DNA from: Endothia cerciana
Taxonomy: Eukaryota > Ascomycota > Sordariomycetes > Diaporthales > Cryphonectriaceae
Reading direction: 5' to 3'
Length of the DNA: 64,000 bases
Assembly: GCA_026119935.1 (NCBI GenBank)
Contig: JALRMH010000039.1
Span: 1-64,000, forward strand
The notes below the pieces were generated by a model. That model searched no databases. It worked only from the letters and a program-made list of their open reading frames with translations, and had not been told where the DNA came from. This document shows positions 13,696 to 23,755 of this stretch, piece after piece. Every line of letters starts with the position of its first letter. Position 1 is the stretch's first letter. A program made the position numbers and the translations under genes.

Positions 13696-14190
13696 GGCGA
13701 GTAGCACGATGCGAGGTATTTCCATCTCGCAGCATCCGTAACACCGCCTTTCGAGGCAGAGCCTCAGGAGGGAGGGGAAAGGTCAGGAGGGCGAGAGACG
13801 GGACGCAGGTGCTGCGGACCTCAGGAGACCTGTGAGACCTCTGACGGCCCTGGACAATTCCCGCCTCTCCCTGGGATGGTTGGTGCCGGGGCCTGTGTGT
13901 GTTTCCTGTCTGCCCGACCTGACGTCGTGCTGCCACAGGACCGGCGTACATGTGAGAGTGTGAGGGATATACTGCTACTACTATGTGACCCCGTAGGAGG
14001 GTGAGTACCTTAGTAAAGTACCTCGTGTGTGTTATATTGTAACCAACCCCCTTCTCCCTGCCGTACTATTACCGCCCTGGGCCCTGGGCTGGCTGGCCTG
14101 GGCTTACACACCGACTCGGCTTGCCGTCCGCTCCGTGCGCCTAGTGCGGACAGATCAGGATCAGGATCAGGGTTCTCTGCGGTCGTCAGG

Positions 14191-14208
14191 CTCTCTCTCT
14201 CTCTCTCT
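14191..14208. repeat. (CT)n microsatellite in pyrimidine-rich tract
   Basis: CTCTCT repeats lie within a wider pyrimidine-rich stretch (about 14180-14420) upstream of the hypothetical gene at 14891. Such CT-rich leaders are common just upstream of fungal genes, so it may belong to that gene's promoter, but nothing here proves it. Confidence 0.7.
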
Positions 14209-14640
14209 TCGCCCTCGCCCTACCACTCCTCTGCCCTACTCTCAGGCACACTCAATCCACTCATCTCTCCTCTCTTGAACATCAACAGGCCCCCCCTTCC
14301 GGCGCCTCCCCCCCCTCCCGGTATCATTTGTCTCCTCCTGTGCCCTCCATAGCGACCTGTCTTTGTCCTGCGACGCGTAGACGGCCTTTTGTCTTTCCCC
14401 CCCCCCCCCCCTTGATCTCGTCGCGACCTTATATATCTGCATCTATCTGCCATTATATCTGAATCCGGCTCCGCGTCATAGTGAGGAGGAGGAGCCACCG
14501 CCCACCCCCGCTAGACTGAATTGCCGGCAATACTCCCCTCGTCATGTACCAGCCCGCGACCGCCCACCTCCTCTGAGCTGGTCAGGCGGGTGCGACCCCA
14601 CGAAGGTCACCCCCTCTTCGTGGCCCTCGAGGTCCGGGGT

Positions 14641-14715
<75 letters not shown>

Positions 14716-14814
14716 CNNNNNNNNCTGTGCTGGGGTGTGGGGGGGGCGCCCCCCCTTTGGTCCCCCCCTCTTGGTGCCCCGCGTGGCTTTTTATCCCCCC
14801 CCCCCCCCCCCCCC
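14641..14814. repeat. G74 run, assembly gap (8 N) and C20 run
   Basis: Positions 14641-14714 are 74 consecutive G bases. TC follows, then eight N (14717-14724), a G/C-rich spacer of about 70 bases and a C20 run at 14795-14814. The gap shows that the assembler or sequencer could not resolve the tract. The true length and sequence between 14641 and 14814 should be treated as unknown. Open frames crossing it are polyglycine/polyproline artefacts. Confidence 0.9.
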
Positions 14815-14890
14815 AAAATAGGACATAGGACATAGAGGCCATAGCACAAAGGCAGCCGCTCCCCTTCCCGAGGGCGCCCAGGGGCCCTTC

Positions 14891-16606
14891 ATGGTACAAG
14901 AGATCGCCGTCCAGATGGCGAGCCTCTCGGATCTGGCGAGCCATCACCATCACCATCACCACCACCACCACCACCACCACCACCATTCCAACAAGATAAC
15001 AAAGGCACCCCGCGGGGGCAAGATGGTAAAGCCCATCCTGAAGAGGCTGGCCTCCTCCTCGTCGCCCAAGAACTCGCTCGACCTGGATAGGGGCTGGGAG
15101 GACCAGACGGTAGATCTCGGCTATGGAGGAAATGGCGCGTGCGAATCAGGGCGCCCGAGCATGTCCCGCTCCATCCGCGACGTGAGCTTCCAGTTCCCCC
15201 CCTCGTGGGAGCCCACCGGCTACGGTAGCGGCGGCGGCGGTGGTGTGGGAGGAGGTGGAGCAGGGGGAGGAGGGGGAGGAGGGGGAGGAGGAGGAGGAGG
15301 AGGAGGAGGAGGGGGGGGGGGCTCTGCGGCGGGCTCGGGGGCAACCACACCAGTGCTCGAGCCGACGTCTTCGATACATGTAGGCGTGACGTCCAGCGCG
15401 AGGAACCTGAGCCGGGGCAGGTACCAGCACGTACGGTCGGCCTCGGCGACCTCGCACGTCTCGATAGGAACCAACGGAAGCAACCACCGGCCAGGCGGCT
15501 CCTTTGTGCACCCCTTCCAGCAGACGCCGCGCACGCATACCCCGCCGCTAACCTACGCCAACTCGTTCACCTCGTTCACCTCGTTCGAGCGCGAGAACAA
15601 CCCCGCCAGGGACTACTCCCCCACCATCATCACCGAGAACGACGACGACGACGGGGAGCTCGACAACCCCGGCTCGACCTCCCCCCCCCAGTCGCTCGCC
15701 GCCTCCCACCTCCACAGGCCCCAGCCCAGCAACAGTCACTCGACCGCCAGCCTCAGGCGGCCCTCGCTTGCAAGTCAGCGTACGTCGTCACTATCAGACA
15801 TACGCAGCCACTGCAACAGCAGCGGGCCAAACAGCCACAACCCGCCCCTGCGCGTCAACATGACCCCCAACTTCGCCCGCTCGGTCCCAGCGTCCTCGCG
15901 GCTGGCACATGGACCCCTCAGCACGGCGAACTCGAGCTCGAACCCCGACCTGCATCTCAACATAAGCCCCAGCGACTCACCACGGCCCTCCCTCCACCTC
16001 GCGAGCCCCACCAACTCCAGCACGACGGCCATGTCACCCCTCCGCACCAGCCTGGAGGGGGCCTTCCGGCTGCGCTCCCGCAGCGAGGTGGAGACGGGCG
16101 GCCGGCAGGACATACGGGAGGCGCGGCGCAAGTTCGAGGAGAACGAGCGGATAAAACAGGAGAAGTACGAGTCGGAGCAGCGGCGGAAGCAGGAGCGCCG
16201 GGAGGAGAAGGAGAGGGCCGCCGCCGCGCGGAAGAACACGGGCGGCGGCGAGAAGGCGTCGAGCATCGGGCGGCCGTCCTTCTCGCGCAGGCGCTCGCCG
16301 CCGCTCACCTCGACGGTCAGCGGCACGTCGGGCACACGGCGGACCAGGTCTGGTGAGTCCGCGGTCCACCAGGCGGGCGCCGCCGCCACGATCAACGAGA
16401 AGGCAGAGGGGGTGAGCACGGGGTTCCTCAGCAGCAACTACGAGAGCACGGCGGGCGGCGCGGTGCCCAGCTTCGGGCAGGACGTCAATGACGTCCGCTT
16501 CGAGACGCCCAAGCGGTCCACCACCGCCAAGAGGAAGACGCAGAGCTACTGGACCTCGTTCGTTCTCTGGCTCCGCACCCGCCTGCTGAAGCTGGGCCGG
16601 CGGTAG
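14891..16606 (+). CDS. Conserved-type hypothetical protein with His15 and polyglycine tracts
   Basis: Single-exon frame, 571 aa, no enzyme family recognised. A His15 run (14942-14986) lies near the N-terminus. A basic segment contains KPILKRL and NSLDLDRGW. A polyglycine-rich stretch (about 15226-15323) is followed by long Ser/Pro/Asn-rich disordered sequence. A charged, probably helical Arg/Glu/Lys segment (about 16110-16240) precedes a short basic tail with Trp/Leu residues. GC-rich third positions, absence of stops through low-complexity sequence and a structured C-terminus argue that it is real. A second in-frame ATG 24 nt downstream (14915) is an alternative start. The upstream flank is the unresolved G/C tract. 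Possibly a cytoskeletal or cell-wall-integrity adaptor, but that is speculation. Confidence 0.72.
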   Translation: MVQEIAVQMASLSDLASHHHHHHHHHHHHHHHSNKITKAPRGGKMVKPILKRLASSSSPKNSLDLDRGWEDQTVDLGYGGNGACESGRPSMSRSIRDVSFQFPPSWEPTGYGSGGGGGVGGGGAGGGGGGGGGGGGGGGGGGGGSAAGSGATTPVLEPTSSIHVGVTSSARNLSRGRYQHVRSASATSHVSIGTNGSNHRPGGSFVHPFQQTPRTHTPPLTYANSFTSFTSFERENNPARDYSPTIITENDDDDGELDNPGSTSPPQSLAASHLHRPQPSNSHSTASLRRPSLASQRTSSLSDIRSHCNSSGPNSHNPPLRVNMTPNFARSVPASSRLAHGPLSTANSSSNPDLHLNISPSDSPRPSLHLASPTNSSTTAMSPLRTSLEGAFRLRSRSEVETGGRQDIREARRKFEENERIKQEKYESEQRRKQERREEKERAAAARKNTGGGEKASSIGRPSFSRRRSPPLTSTVSGTSGTRRTRSGESAVHQAGAAATINEKAEGVSTGFLSSNYESTAGGAVPSFGQDVNDVRFETPKRSTTAKRKTQSYWTSFVLWLRTRLLKLGRR

Positions 16607-18221
16607 ACAGGACCCGGCCGCTTCAGGGTGAGCTCACTACACGCTCATAGCGGAGCACCCTCCTCGACCAGGTGGCCGTGCGGAAGCCCACAGTATCAAA
16701 GTTACAAAGCAAAAGGACCCCGCGTCAATACATACCAAACCTCCGGCGGTGGTGGGGGCAATCTGGCCCACAGCTCTGCTGTGCAGACTGCTACTACCCG
16801 TCACCCAACGCTTCACCAACCCAGCTGGTGATCAGTATTCGTTACAGTACAGCGATCTCGCCGCTGAGATGTCCTGACACAGGATTGGCATTCCGAATCC
16901 TCGACTCAAGAGCAAGGCGTTGGGCAGCTCGTCTATCTCCCCGGAACACCCCACTCAGCCTTGTGCATGTCGGACCCTTTCCCATCACGACAAGACTCAA
17001 AAACAAATAGCAAGCGCAGGAGCACGAATTGTGCGACCGCGACATCGAGGCTCCAACAAATAAAAAAAAACCAAAAAAAGGCAGACGACAGCCGAGGTTG
17101 AATTGGACACAGTTTTTTTTTCTTCCTCCCTTCTTCTTCTTCCTCTTCTTCTTCTTCTTCTTCATTTTCTTCCCCCATTCGCGAGGTGTTTGGTTTGGCT
17201 TCGGAAGGCAAACATTCTGATTTCATGCTCAAGGAGTTCTGTCGGGACGGGGGCGTAAAATCGCAACCCTGGTACGGTCTCTGCTCGGTTCATAGCAGAC
17301 AGAGAGGGGCATGGATTTCGAGTACTTGGATGGACGGACGGATTCCAGTCCTTAGATCCCCCTCAACCTTTACTGTGGGGGGCATTCTTTCGGGCCTTTT
17401 AGAGATACCACTGGCGGTTGCCTCTGGTCGGGGAACGGAGCAGAGACAAACAAATGAACATGGACTTCCTGCAGTTATTTGGGCGTGTGCCACAAGATCC
17501 CCCGACCCTGTAGAAGGAGTAAGCCATAGGTCGCGTCGTCGTCGTTCTGTGTGAGGGTGAACTGCTGGGCTCCTTGCATGTGAAACCTCGTCTTACAGTA
17601 CCCAAGTGCCCCTACCTCGGAACGCCTCCAACAGCCGAGGGATCTACTATATCCGGATCCGTGTGTCCAGATAAGGCGACCAGGTAGAATACGACCCGGC
17701 TACACATCGCGATGGCCCAAGCTCTCCTATACTGAACCGTAATCGCAGTGTCGTACTTGGGCTGAGTGCTGATCTCGGGCTGAGGCTATGGCAGTACAGT
17801 TTCCAAGGTTGGGCGAGGTCTGAACACCAGACGTCCCCGCCCCGAGCCACAAGCAGGACATGACCTGAACCGGTGTCAACTGGGCCGGGCGGAGGATTAA
17901 CTCTCGAGATAATTTGCATGCAGTCACAAATGTCGTATTGCTGGTGGCGGTGGTTTTTTTTTGGAGGGGGGGGGGGGGTGGACTCTATTTCAACCGCCTG
18001 GGATGCTGAGTTAAGCTAAGCACCTCAGCTCACCCGACAACAACTCACCCCTTCATAACTCGCCTGGCCTCACCTCACCTCACCTCGGCTCACCCGACCC
18101 GCACAACTACCCCGTCCAACCCGACCCTTGCTGTGTCCGGGTTGTATCTGACCGGCTGATACAGACGGGCGATTCCAAACCCGCCGAGAGGGGAAGTTCC
18201 AACAGGCAAAGGGTCGCAGCG
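16607..18221. other. Intergenic region
   Basis: No supported gene in 1.6 kb. It contains a polypyrimidine tract (about 17117-17165), a T9 and G13 pair (about 17954-17978) and short CTCAC repeats (18068-18096) just upstream of the amidase start. The right end is the likely amidase promoter and leader. Confidence 0.6.
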
Positions 18222-20275
18222 ATGGCGCCCCTGAGACGGTTCGCGGCCTACCCGGGCGCGAGGGAGGCGACGGACATCAGCTACGATCTGGACGACCAGG
18301 CGAAGAACCCCGTCTTGCGCGGCCTCCCCCTGGCCATTGGCGCGGCGATGTGAGTAGTGCTACCCTGCTCCCGGACGCGGTGCGATGCGATGCGACGCCT
18401 CCACTCCGCGGGGGGAGAGGGGCCTCCGTCAGGCTTGAGCAATGTATATACAGCGTCCTGTTTCTGACCTTGTCGCACAGTGTCACGAGGAGTACCGCCC
18501 TGCAGCGGTTCCTGTACGGAAATGCAGGGTTCGACAAGCTGAGCGCTGTCGAGGGTCTGAACGAGGAGCCATGGCGGTTTGATGTGAGATATCTGGGCAT
18601 CTAGGAGGATGGGCTGCATGAGGGGGGCCCGAAGCAGTAAATGGATGGGTGGTGAACTGACGTCTTGTCCCAGCCCACCGTCATCCCCCTCAGAGGCCCA
18701 TCGGCCCCCATCGAGCCCCCAGCATTCGAGCCAGAGCTGCTCGAGCCCCAGCCCGCAGGCGCACCAGGCCGCTTCGCCTCCTTCGCAGACTACCACGACC
18801 TCTACCTCTCCGGCGCCGCCACGCCTGTCCAGGTGGTGGAGGCCCTCCTCCCCCTCGTCCGGCGCGACGTCCCCTCGCCCACGCCCTACTCAAAGGCATG
18901 GCTCGACATACACGTCGGCGCCGTCCTCGCCGCGGCCAGGGCCTCCGCAGAGCGCTACGCCTCCGGCAGGGCCCTGGGCGTGCTCGACGGTGTCCCCTTC
19001 GGCGTGAAGGACGACCTCCCGGTCAAGGGCTACCTGTCCACCTTCGGGATGCGCGTGGACCCGTCGCTGTCCTTCTTCCGCGCCCCGGAGCCCGAGACCC
19101 TCTGGCCCGTGCAGAAGCTCGAGGAGGCCGGCGCCATCATGCTCGGCAAGATGAACCAGCACGAGATCGGCATGGACACGACCGGGTGCAACCCCGTGAC
19201 GGGCACGCCCGTCAACTTCTGTAACCCGGCGTACTACCCCGGCGGGTCCTCCTCGGGGGCGGGCTCGGCACTGGGGGCGGGCATCGTCCCCCTGTGCGTG
19301 GGCACCGACGCCGGCGGGTCGATCCGCGTGCCGGCGGCGACGGCCGGGTGCGTCGCGCTCAAGACGAGCCACGGCCGGACGTGCGTCATGGCCAGCAGCA
19401 TGTGCATTGTGGGGCCCATGTGCGCGAACGCGGCCGACCTCATCATCGCGTACCGCGTCATGGCGCAGCCCGACGCGTCGGACCCCGTGAGCGGCCTGTT
19501 CGCGCCGAGCGAGAGGCCCGGGCGGGCGGGGGCCGGGGGGAAGAGGTACCTGGGCCTGTGCAGGCCGTGGCTCAACAGGGCCTCCCCGGACGTGCGCGGG
19601 CCGTTCGACAGGGCGGTCGCGTGGTACGAGCGGGAGCTGGGCTACGAGGTCGTGGACGTCGACATCCCCCTGATCGCCGAGGGCCGCACGGCGCACGGCG
19701 CCATCAACCTCGCCGAGGCGGCCGACAAGGCGCGCGCGCGCGTCTCCCCGGCGTCCGACGCCGGCAGGCGGTGGACCGACCTGCTGTCCCCGGCCAACGC
19801 CATCACGTGCTGCGTGGGCGCGCAGACCCCCGCGGGCGACTACATGCGGTTCAGCCAGGTCCGCTCGGCCATCATGCGGCACCTGGCGGCCCTCTTCGAG
19901 CGGTACGGGCCGGGCCTGCTGATCGCGTCGCCGACGCTGCCCGACGCCGGGTACGCCGTCGCGCCCGGCGACGAGGACCGCGGGTTCACGGACGGGGACA
20001 GGACGCTGCGGAGCATGCTGTTCGTGTGGCTGAGCAACATGAGCGGGTGCCCGTCGGCCACGGTGCCCGTCGGGTACGCGCCACCAGGGAAGGGCGAGGG
20101 CCCGCTGCCCGTCGGCATGCTGGCGATGGGCATGTGGGGCGAGGAGGAGAGGATCCTGGAGTGGGCCGGGGAGGGGGAGAGGTATCTCAGGGAGGGGCCC
20201 GGGGGCGGACGGGTCAGGCCTGAGGCGTGGGTTGATGTGATCGGGTTGGCGAAGGAGGGCAAGATGTTGAGTTGA
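18222..20275 (+). CDS. Amidase-signature family hydrolase
   Basis: Three exons: 18222-18349, 18481-18583, 18674-20275; 610 aa. Donors are GTGAGT and GTGAGA, acceptors CACAG and CCCAG. Amidase-signature enzymes hydrolyse carboxylic amides using a Ser-cisSer-Lys triad. All three are visible: Lys189 in VKDDLP, the cis-Ser at about 269 in the GGSSSG loop, and the nucleophile Ser293 in DAGGSIR, 24 residues after the cis-Ser as usual. The protein is somewhat longer than many amidases (450-550 aa) because of an about 130-residue N-terminal extension. No signal peptide is evident, so it is probably cytosolic. The substrate cannot be read from the sequence (acetamidase, indoleacetamide-, allophanate- or glutamyl-amidotransferase-like). 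Coding GC is very high, which also opens long spurious frames on both strands. It faces the D-lactate dehydrogenase gene tail to tail. Confidence 0.93.
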
Positions 20276-20794
20276 GACAGGAGAAATGGTGCATGGGTCT
20301 TCGATGAACCAAGCCTATATCTTACCCATGGGGGGTCGAAACGGTGCGCTCGCCCCCCTTCCCCCCCGCGCCGGTGCATGATATCACGATCGGTGACGCC
20401 TCCATGATGTACGACTGAGGTTTCCCAGCAAGGTAGAAGGTCTACAAAAGGGGTCCACTAGTTCTCTGTATGGCGCGGACTATACCTCAGGAAGATATGG
20501 CGTATACCGACTATAGGATACCAAGAAATGACAACCTCTGAAATTCTCTCCGGCGGAGGGGGGAGAAAGCAGACGCTCCGATATCGAACTTGGCCGGGCT
20601 TGGGGGGGGGGGGCGGGGGGAGTGTACACACCGAATACCACTCACTGTTGGGCGTCTCGACATGCACCATTACCTTCCTTACAAGCACGTAGACGGACTG
20701 CTGTTGGTTCCGTTCTGATATCTGACAGCTCAGAGGGGCGTCCTCGCCTATCTACAAGCGATGCGGCACCCCAAATGCCGTGGTCCCCCCCCTA
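20276..20794. other. Convergent intergenic spacer
   Basis: About 520 bp between the stop codons of the amidase (+) and D-lactate dehydrogenase (-) genes. It includes a G12 run at 20602-20613 followed by C and G6. Presumably it holds the two 3' UTRs and polyadenylation signals. No ORF is supported. Confidence 0.6.
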
Positions 20795-22995
20795 CTACCA
20801 CTCAGCAACCTCGCCCGCCTTTGGCTTCTGCATCCTCACGACCTTGTCGCAGTTGAGCAGACATAGAGGATCGAAGGCTTGCTTCATCTGCACAAGGACG
20901 TCAGCTTCATACGTCCGCGGGGGGGGGGGGAGGGGAGGGCGCAACCTCGTCGGGGTTTGAGCGGAGGAGGCATACCTTTCTCATAGCATCTACTGTGCTG
21001 GCGCCCAGCTCGTGTGGAAGGTAGTCGCGCTTGACCAGACCGACTCCGTGCTCGCCCTGGAGGGGTTTCTCGTTAGCGAAGTGATACCGGCGGGTCTTTG
21101 ACGGGTGGGAGCCGCTCACCGTCACCGTGCCCTCCATCTCGACGGCCCGTTTGACCATCCTGTGGACGACTTCCTCTGCGGTCTTCCTCTCGGCGTCGCT
21201 GTAGAGCAATATCGCTGCGGGCAGGGAAAGTCAGCACCTGCGATCCGTGTCCGGGGGCGGTCCGCACGACATACTGTGAAAGTTTCCGTCCCCGACGTGG
21301 CCCACGATGGTGCCGTAGAGCCCACTCTCCTGCACGTCCCTCTTCGTCTCCTCGATGATATCCGGCAGCCTCGAGATGGGCACCGCCACATCGCCGGTCC
21401 ACACCTTGTCCCCGTCCCTCTTGACGGCCATGGTGCTCCAGAGCGCCTCCTTCCTCGCCGACCACAGCTCCTGCTGCTCGTCGCTGCTCTTGGCGAAGTC
21501 GAACCCGGTGCTGCCGGACCTCTTGGCCATCTGCCTGACCATGTCGACCTGCTCCTTGACGCCCTTGTCCGTCCCCGCGAACTTGAAGAACAGGGTCGGC
21601 GCCTCCTGCCAGGTGCGGGCCGTCTGGCCGGCCTTGTTGATGCACCTCATCATCTCGTCGTCGAGGATCTCGACCGCGGCCACGGGCACGCCGGACCCGA
21701 CCACGCGGCCCACGCAGTCCGCCGCCTGCCGGATCGAGCCGAAGGAGCACACCGCGACGCTGGTGGTGGCGGGCTTCACGGTGACCTTGAGCGTGGCCTC
21801 CGTGACGAGCCCCAGGGTGCCCTCGCTGCCGATGAAGACCTTGGTCAGGTCGTAGCCCGCGGAGCTCTTCCTGGGCCTCTGCCGCGTCTTGACGACCGTG
21901 CCGTCCGCGAGCACGACCGTCAGGCTCAGCACCCACTCCCTCATCGTGCCGTAGCGGTACGCGTTGGTCCCGCTGCACCCCGTGCCGACCATGCCGCCGA
22001 TCATGGCGCCCGGGCCCGGGTCCGGCGGGAAGAACAGGCCCTCCTCGGCGAGCTGCTCGTTGAGCAGCTCCCAGCCCACGGCCGGCTGCACCACGACGTC
22101 GAGGTCGTCCTTGTGCAGCGCGAGGACTTTGTCCATCCTCCCGAAGTCGACGCAGATGCCGCCCCTCGTCGGCGCGAAGTGCCCCTCCAGGCTCGTGCCG
22201 CCGCTGTACCCCGTCACGGGGATCCTGCGCTTGTGGCACACCTTCATGACCTGTGAGACCTCCTCCGTGGTCGCGGGGTACACGACGCAGAAGGGCATGG
22301 GCTCCGAGGGCGGCCGGCTGTGGGTGGACCACTCGGACTGCGCGTGGGACAGGAGGACGTCCTGCACGGTGGAGACGTTGTCCTTGCCGACGATCGCGAC
22401 GAAGTCGGACCAGGCGGCCTCGAGCTCGGCGGGGGAGACGTTGTGCCTCGGGGCCTGGGTCACGGACAGCGGGAGGGTGGAGGTCGGTTCGGGCCCGCGG
22501 GGGAGCTTGGTGCCGCAGTAGAATGCCATGAGGGAAGCGAAGACGACGACTGTAGTTGCAGAAGGGGAGTGGTCAGTTGCAAGTCTACCCAGACAATGTG
22601 CGAGAGTGCGCGCGCACTCGATGCCGCGCTTCGACAGGTGAAGGGGGGGGAGGGGGGGGCAGCCCACGCCCTGGTTCTTCTGTCCTCCAGGCAAGGCCCT
22701 ACTCACCCATCGTCGTGGCGAGGTTCTTCCCACCACCACCCCTCGCCTCTCTCTCCATCGCCGCCTGCCTCAGCTCCTCCTTCTCCCTCGCCATGCGCTG
22801 CGTGATGCTCTCCAGCATCTGGCCCTTGAAGCTCGCCTCGCGGCCGGCCCCGGGTCCCTTGCGGTCCGAGGATGCCCATCTTGTCTGGCCCAGCGCCGCG
22901 CCAGGTATCCTCCGCGCGGCGCCTGCGGGGTATGTGACTGTTGCGCCGTGGGCCCGGAGGCCCTTCAGCAGGGTCGTCCTGCTGAGCTGCGACAT
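20795..22995 (-). CDS. dld1: D-lactate dehydrogenase (cytochrome), mitochondrial FAD-linked oxidase
   Basis: Five exons (complement): 22995-22707, 22549-21275, 21214-21120, 21056-20976, 20887-20795; 610 aa. It oxidises D-lactate to pyruvate and passes electrons to cytochrome c. The N-terminus is basic and Ser/Thr/Arg-rich with no acidic residues for about 35 residues, as in a mitochondrial presequence. A short hydrophobic segment follows at the exon 1/2 junction. The FAD-binding PCMH domain shows PVTGYSGGTSLEG and GGMVGTGCSGTNA. The C-terminal cap has the GHVGDGNFH and GEHGVGL motifs of the DLD/glycolate oxidase family and ends with the typical FDPLCLLNCDKV segment. Exon joins are fixed by these motifs: NFH|TILLYSD and EGTVT|GEHG. 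The 63-nt intron at 21057-21119 has no stop in frame and could be misread as coding. The last intron carries a G12 tract. Confidence 0.95.
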
Positions 22996-23755
22996 CGCGT
23001 TGCAGGGAGTGACGCCGGGGGTTGGGTCTGGGGGGCGTGAAAGACGTGCTAGGAAAAGCCCTGCCGACGGAATATTACAGAGGCGCCAACGCAGGCTTAG
23101 TCGATCATCTCGCGGCCGGGTCCTTTAATATAGCCCGCGGTCGATTGATTGGTGAGGTGCTGAGGAGCTGCAGGTAGCACGACAGCCGGGAGGAAAATGA
23201 CGAAGGCCCCGCCCCGGGCGCTTTAGCCACGGCGGACGCTGGCGGACTTGGCCCGGTGCCTCAAGGCTCCACTTTCCGGCGTCCTCGGAAGTAACGTCGA
23301 CAGGCAGATACTCGACGGGACCGGTTTATGGGAATCCTGCCAGATTGTACGGTATTACCGTGTTATCTCAGGCTGTCTGCGGATTGGTCCTTTGGCCACA
23401 CACGGAGGTGTCGGTCAGGGAAGGTTCCGGGGAGCGGCGAGAGAGCCCCCGGTGTTGGGAATAGTGACGACCTGGACTTTGCTTATCCTTACAGGGTTAG
23501 AACCTACGCTGCAATGGGCTTCATCAAGACATGTCCGGGCAGTTCAGTACAGCAACGGCGGAAGGGCCTGTCGGATGTTATTTCCTTTGCGCTTGGCTCG
23601 TCCTTCTATGGTGGTAGTATCTTGGTACACGGGGCCAACAAGCCCCTCAACCCCCTGAGGCCAGATCGACAGTTCTATGCGTGCAATGTACAGTCAGGTC
23701 AGGTGGTTGAGCTCAAGGGGGTTGATTTGACGTCCTTGGCTCTGGGACCCTGCAC
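22996..23755. other. Upstream region of D-lactate dehydrogenase
   Basis: 760 bp between the DLD start and the MIC60 stop, both on the minus strand, so it holds the DLD promoter and the MIC60 3' UTR. No conserved ORF is seen. Two overlapping plus-strand frames (23248-23658 and 23328-23819) show no recognisable domains. Confidence 0.5.

Larger units (their letters stand above)
2069..14640. other. Gene-poor, homopolymer-rich region (12.6 kb)
   Basis: I recognise no conserved gene here. ORFs are mostly short and overlap on both strands. The longest is an ATG ORF of 354 codons at 7196-8260 (+). Others include 2510-3088 (-), 3607-4026 (-), 9743-10000 (-) and 12099-12845 (-). The stretch holds at least 13 G or C runs of 9-14 bases (for example 2469-2479, 3306-3319, 5716-5729, 7967-7979, 9687-9698, 10653-10665, 13432-13444, 14397-14410), GA and CT microsatellites and CTG/CAG-rich patches. 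No terminal inverted repeats, LTRs or transposase motifs are apparent by eye. It is GC-rich and shows no sign of the AT-rich bias left by repeat-induced point mutation. Confidence 0.6.

Noticed and set aside
14942..14986. His15 run as vector tag contamination
   Set aside because: It lies inside a long native-looking frame with mixed CAT/CAC codons and genomic flanks; no vector sequence is recognisable nearby.
11128..16940. Similar AAGAGCAAGGCG(C/T)TGGGCA words near 11135 and 16910
   Set aside because: Only about 20 matching bases and unrelated flanks; not enough for a repeat family.
18890..19882. 330-codon antisense frame over the amidase
   Set aside because: High GC third positions in the amidase remove stops from the other strand; composition is Arg/Gly/Ala/Pro-rich with no motif.
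21105..22256. 383-codon plus-strand frame over D-lactate dehydrogenase
   Set aside because: Mirror of the GC-rich DLD coding strand, no domain, and the minus strand is certain.
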